From Actinomycetota bacterium (GTDB lineage: Bacteria > Actinomycetota > Thermoleophilia > Gaiellales > Gaiellaceae), in assembly GCA_020029595.1 (NCBI GenBank), contig JAIBJN010000012.1:1-34776 (forward strand): a stretch of DNA of 34,776 nucleotides, in the 5' to 3' direction. Positions within the stretch are counted from its first letter, which is position 1; every line of letters starts with the position of its first letter. This document shows, piece by piece, positions 33,014 through 34,776 of this stretch. The notes beneath the pieces are model-generated. The model was given only the letters and a program-made list of their open reading frames with translations, searched no databases and had not been told where the DNA came from. A program made the position numbers and the translations under genes.

Positions 33014-33409
33014 CTAGAGGAGCGGCAGGAGTGCAAGCAGGGCCTTTCCGGCGGGCCCGAGGACGACCGCCGTCCGCCGCAGCGACTCGACCACTCCCCT
33101 GCCCGCGGTCGAAAGCGCGCCTGCGTCGTCGAGAACGTGCGTCGCGCGCTCGAGCAGCTGGACGATTCGGGCGCGGTCAGCCGTTGGGCCCGCGGCTTCG
33201 GCGGCTGCGGCGGCGAGCGCGCCTTCCGCGGCCACAAGCGAGGAGTGGGGCAGCGAGGTCCTCGCGATCTCCTCCGCGAGCCGCGTGAGCTCTTGTCGCA
33301 CCTCAACCGCGCTCCAAGCAGCCTCGGCGTGGAGCTGGCCGATCGTCAGGTCGCCGCCGACGTTCTGGATCGAGCCGGCGTTCTGACTGCCGATGTCGAA
33401 GGTCGCCAT
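33014..33409 (-). CDS. SIQNVGG-motif helical protein, second gene of a two-gene module
   Basis: 131 aa from ATG 33409. A ribosome site AGGAG (33418-33414) overlaps the stop of the upstream partner, so the two genes are coupled. The N-terminus reads FDIGSQNAGSIQNVGGDLTI, a short beta-strand repeat shared with the partner. The rest is predicted helical: a first helix with EVRQELTRLAEEIA, an Ala-rich segment, RARIVQLLERATHVLDDAG, and a hydrophobic end VLGPAGKALLALLPLL. No enzyme motif. GSIxNVGG-like strands remind me of small actinobacterial proteins seen near NACHT or effector genes, but that is a weak memory, not evidence. Confidence 0.65.
   Translation of the reverse strand: MATFDIGSQNAGSIQNVGGDLTIGQLHAEAAWSAVEVRQELTRLAEEIARTSLPHSSLVAAEGALAAAAAEAAGPTADRARIVQLLERATHVLDDAGALSTAGRGVVESLRRTAVVLGPAGKALLALLPLL
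33355..33377 (-). repeat. 23-bp direct repeat encoding the shared SIQNVGG motif, copy 1
   Basis: Identical to 33669-33691 over 23 bp and in the same reading frame, in the second gene of the module. It indicates duplication or strong constraint on this segment. Confidence 0.7.
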
Positions 33410-33417
33410 TGGTCTCC

Positions 33418-33750
33418 TCAGTGACCGGCGAACAGCCTGCCGAAGCGGTTCAGGACGATGCCTGCGAGGAGGAGCGCGCCCGCTTGGACGGCGTGGGCGG
33501 GGACCTCGAGCGTCTCGCCGTGCCGGAGCTCGTCCGCCTGCTCGTAGACGTCCGTGCCGGCCCAGCCGAGCAGGAACAAGCCGGCGAAGAAGAGCGCCAG
33601 CCCGAGGGCGGCCAATGCGCGTCCGATCGAGGCGCTTCGCCTGCGGCCCTCGCCGACGTAGAGGTTCCCGCCGACGTTCTGGATCGAGCCGCCCGACTGG
33701 CTCGGGATCTCGAAGTGCGCGCCTCCCGACGCTTGTGCCTTTCCAGTCAT
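33418..33750 (-). CDS. SIQNVGG-motif membrane protein, first gene of a two-gene module
   Basis: 110 aa from ATG 33750; an in-frame GTG at 33795 would add 15 mostly Pro/Gly/Glu residues and is the alternative. The N-terminal part FEIPSQSGGSIQNVGGNLYV matches the partner gene, then a basic stretch (EGRRRSASIGRA) and two membrane helices (about LAALGLALFFAGLFLLGWAG and VQAGALLLAGIVLNRFGRL) joined by an acidic loop. The topology puts the SIQNVGG segment and the basic stretch probably on the cytosolic side. Ends TGA, immediately overlapped by the ribosome site of the second gene. Function unknown. Confidence 0.6.
   Translation of the reverse strand: MTGKAQASGGAHFEIPSQSGGSIQNVGGNLYVGEGRRRSASIGRALAALGLALFFAGLFLLGWAGTDVYEQADELRHGETLEVPAHAVQAGALLLAGIVLNRFGRLFAGH
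33669..33691 (-). repeat. 23-bp direct repeat encoding the shared SIQNVGG motif, copy 2
   Basis: Exact match to 33355-33377. Lies in the first (membrane) gene of the module. The flanking codons differ, so the match is limited to the motif. Confidence 0.7.
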
Positions 33751-33796
33751 GCCTCCAGGACGGCCGGGCGGGGAGGTCTCTTCCGTCGTTGACACG

Positions 33797-34776
33797 TTGG
33801 AGGGCGAGGCTTACGGTCTCCTGCCTATCACCGCGCATGGAGTCATCTGGCGGGCCGCACGGCTTCTCGCCGTCGGGCTCGTGGTCTGCGGCACGTTGGC
33901 GACCGCCTCGCCCGCGGCGAGGGAGGGCGACGGCGGCCAGGGCTCCTTTCGCCTGCGTGTGATGACGCTGAACATCTTTTACGGAGGCGACGAGCTCGAC
34001 CTCCGGACCGGCGACTACTGCGCGAAGCGCCGCGGCTGTGAGGGGACCTTCGCCAAGGTCCTGGAGGCCATCCGCGCGTCGGGGGCCGACGTCGTCGGCC
34101 TCGAGGAGGCCGAGCACTCGACGCGCCGGATCGCCCGCGCCCTGGACTGGTTCGCGAGTGAGCGGCTCCAGATCGTCTCCCGCTATCGGCTGATCGACCC
34201 GCCGGAGGGTCGCGGGATCTACGTCTACGTCGAGCTCGAGCCCGGCCGGGTGGTGGCGATAGCGAACGCCCACCTTCCGTCCGACCCGTACGGGCCCTAC
34301 CTGGTGCGGGACGGCGGCACGCCGACTGAGCTCGACGAGCTCGAGCGCTCGACGCGCCTTCCGGCGATTCAAGACCGGCTCGCGGTCCTGCCGGAGCTCG
34401 TCGCGGAAGGCATCCCCGTGTTCCTGACCGGTGACTTCAACTCGCCTTCGCACCTCGACTGGACACCGGCCGTGGCCGCGGTCCGCGACGACGTGCGCTT
34501 CCCCTTCGACTGGCCCGTGAGCAGGGCTCTCGCGGACGCCGGCTTCCGGGACTCCTACCGGGAGGTCCACCCGGATCCGGTCGCCGTGCCGGGGTTCACC
34601 TGGACTCCCGGCGGACCCGAATCCGTGGAGGACGAGGTGCACGACCGGATCGACTGGGTCCTCGTCTCCGGCCGGGCCCGCCCGCTTGCGAGCGAGATCG
34701 TCGGGGAGGACGGCGGCCCCGACGTCGACATCGCCGTCCGGCCCTATCCCACCGACCATCGCGGCGTCGTCTCGAC
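33797..34776 (+). CDS. Secreted endonuclease/exonuclease/phosphatase (DNase I fold) family hydrolase, 3' end cut by the window
   Basis: The frame is open to the window end. The N-terminal region GVIWRAARLLAVGLVVCGTL with ATASPAA behind it is a signal peptide, so the start must lie upstream of 33839. Options are TTG 33797 (chosen; leaves room for divergence from the minus-strand module) or ATG 33749, which overlaps that module. The mature protein has the EEP superfamily set: VMTLNIFYGG (metal Asn), VVGLEEAEHS (metal Glu), NAHLPSD, LTGDFNSPSH (Asp and Asn), RIDWVLV and a final TDHRGVV (catalytic Asp-His). All key residues are present before the cut, so only a short tail is missing. Substrate (nucleic acid, phosphodiester or sphingolipid-like) is unknown. 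Confidence 0.82.
   Translation, partial: MEGEAYGLLPITAHGVIWRAARLLAVGLVVCGTLATASPAAREGDGGQGSFRLRVMTLNIFYGGDELDLRTGDYCAKRRGCEGTFAKVLEAIRASGADVVGLEEAEHSTRRIARALDWFASERLQIVSRYRLIDPPEGRGIYVYVELEPGRVVAIANAHLPSDPYGPYLVRDGGTPTELDELERSTRLPAIQDRLAVLPELVAEGIPVFLTGDFNSPSHLDWTPAVAAVRDDVRFPFDWPVSRALADAGFRDSYREVHPDPVAVPGFTWTPGGPESVEDEVHDRIDWVLVSGRARPLASEIVGEDGGPDVDIAVRPYPTDHRGVVS

Noticed and set aside
33014-33795. Firm call of the SIQNVGG pair as a toxin-antitoxin or phage-defence system
   Set aside because: No toxin, nuclease, NACHT, TIR or kinase domain is visible and no mobile context surrounds it; kept only as an unknown module.

Overview
The window is a gene-dense, high-GC (about 70% by eye) chromosomal segment from what looks like an actinomycete outside the mycolic-acid group, plausibly class Thermoleophilia (Gaiella- or Solirubrobacter-like). 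That placement is inferred from protein style and gene order; no 16S gene is present. There are no tRNA or rRNA genes, CRISPR arrays, IS elements or phage genes. 35 protein genes are supported, nearly all on the + strand up to about 30.4 kb, with several short overlaps of the ATGA, GTGA or TTGA type that indicate translational coupling.

Layout. 1-11 kb: efp, a fusion of a carboxyltransferase-like domain with AccB, accC, nusB, an xseB-like gene, a polyprenyl synthase, a DUF3891 gene, tlyA, nadK, recN, steA and an SRPBCC gene. 11-15 kb: mctB/steB, a GT2-MraY-like fusion, and pyrG. The tlyA-nadK-recN-steA-mctB-pyrG order is that of Mycobacterium tuberculosis Rv1694-Rv1699, with two extra genes inserted. 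15-23 kb: M20 peptidase, DUF3866, alanine dehydrogenase, a 44-aa membrane protein on the minus strand, deoB, deoA/pdp, mutM and an esterase. 23-30.4 kb: recO, glyQ, glyS, the PPDK regulatory kinase/phosphatase, a 57-aa membrane protein, an intrinsic terminator, and ppdK. 30.4-34.8 kb: a lipoprotein and a rhomboid protease on the minus strand, comB, a small Cys-rich protein, a two-gene module that shares a SIQNVGG motif, and a secreted DNase I-fold hydrolase cut by the window end.

Working together. The left block combines fatty-acid precursor supply (biotin carboxylase and its carrier), isoprenoid chain synthesis, translation and rRNA modification, NADP synthesis and DNA repair. The steA-mctB-GT2/MraY-pyrG block points to envelope and septum biogenesis. 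deoB and deoA form a nucleoside salvage pair. The regulator next to ppdK is expected to control PPDK through the Thr two residues before its catalytic His.

Most notable: (1) the carboxyltransferase half of the AccB fusion has lost its metal- and biotin-site residues, so it looks like a pseudoenzyme carrying a complete AccB; (2) an 81-bp intergenic repeat occurs twice, 12.5 kb apart, with a covarying hairpin base pair; (3) a GT2 enzyme is fused to a compact MraY/WecA-like domain inside the steA-steB locus; (4) a two-gene module of unknown function near 33.0-33.8 kb; (5) TANNNT -10 elements placed 6-11 nt before many start codons imply widespread leaderless transcription and settle several starts, including a palindromic bidirectional -10 shared by deoB and the 44-aa gene.
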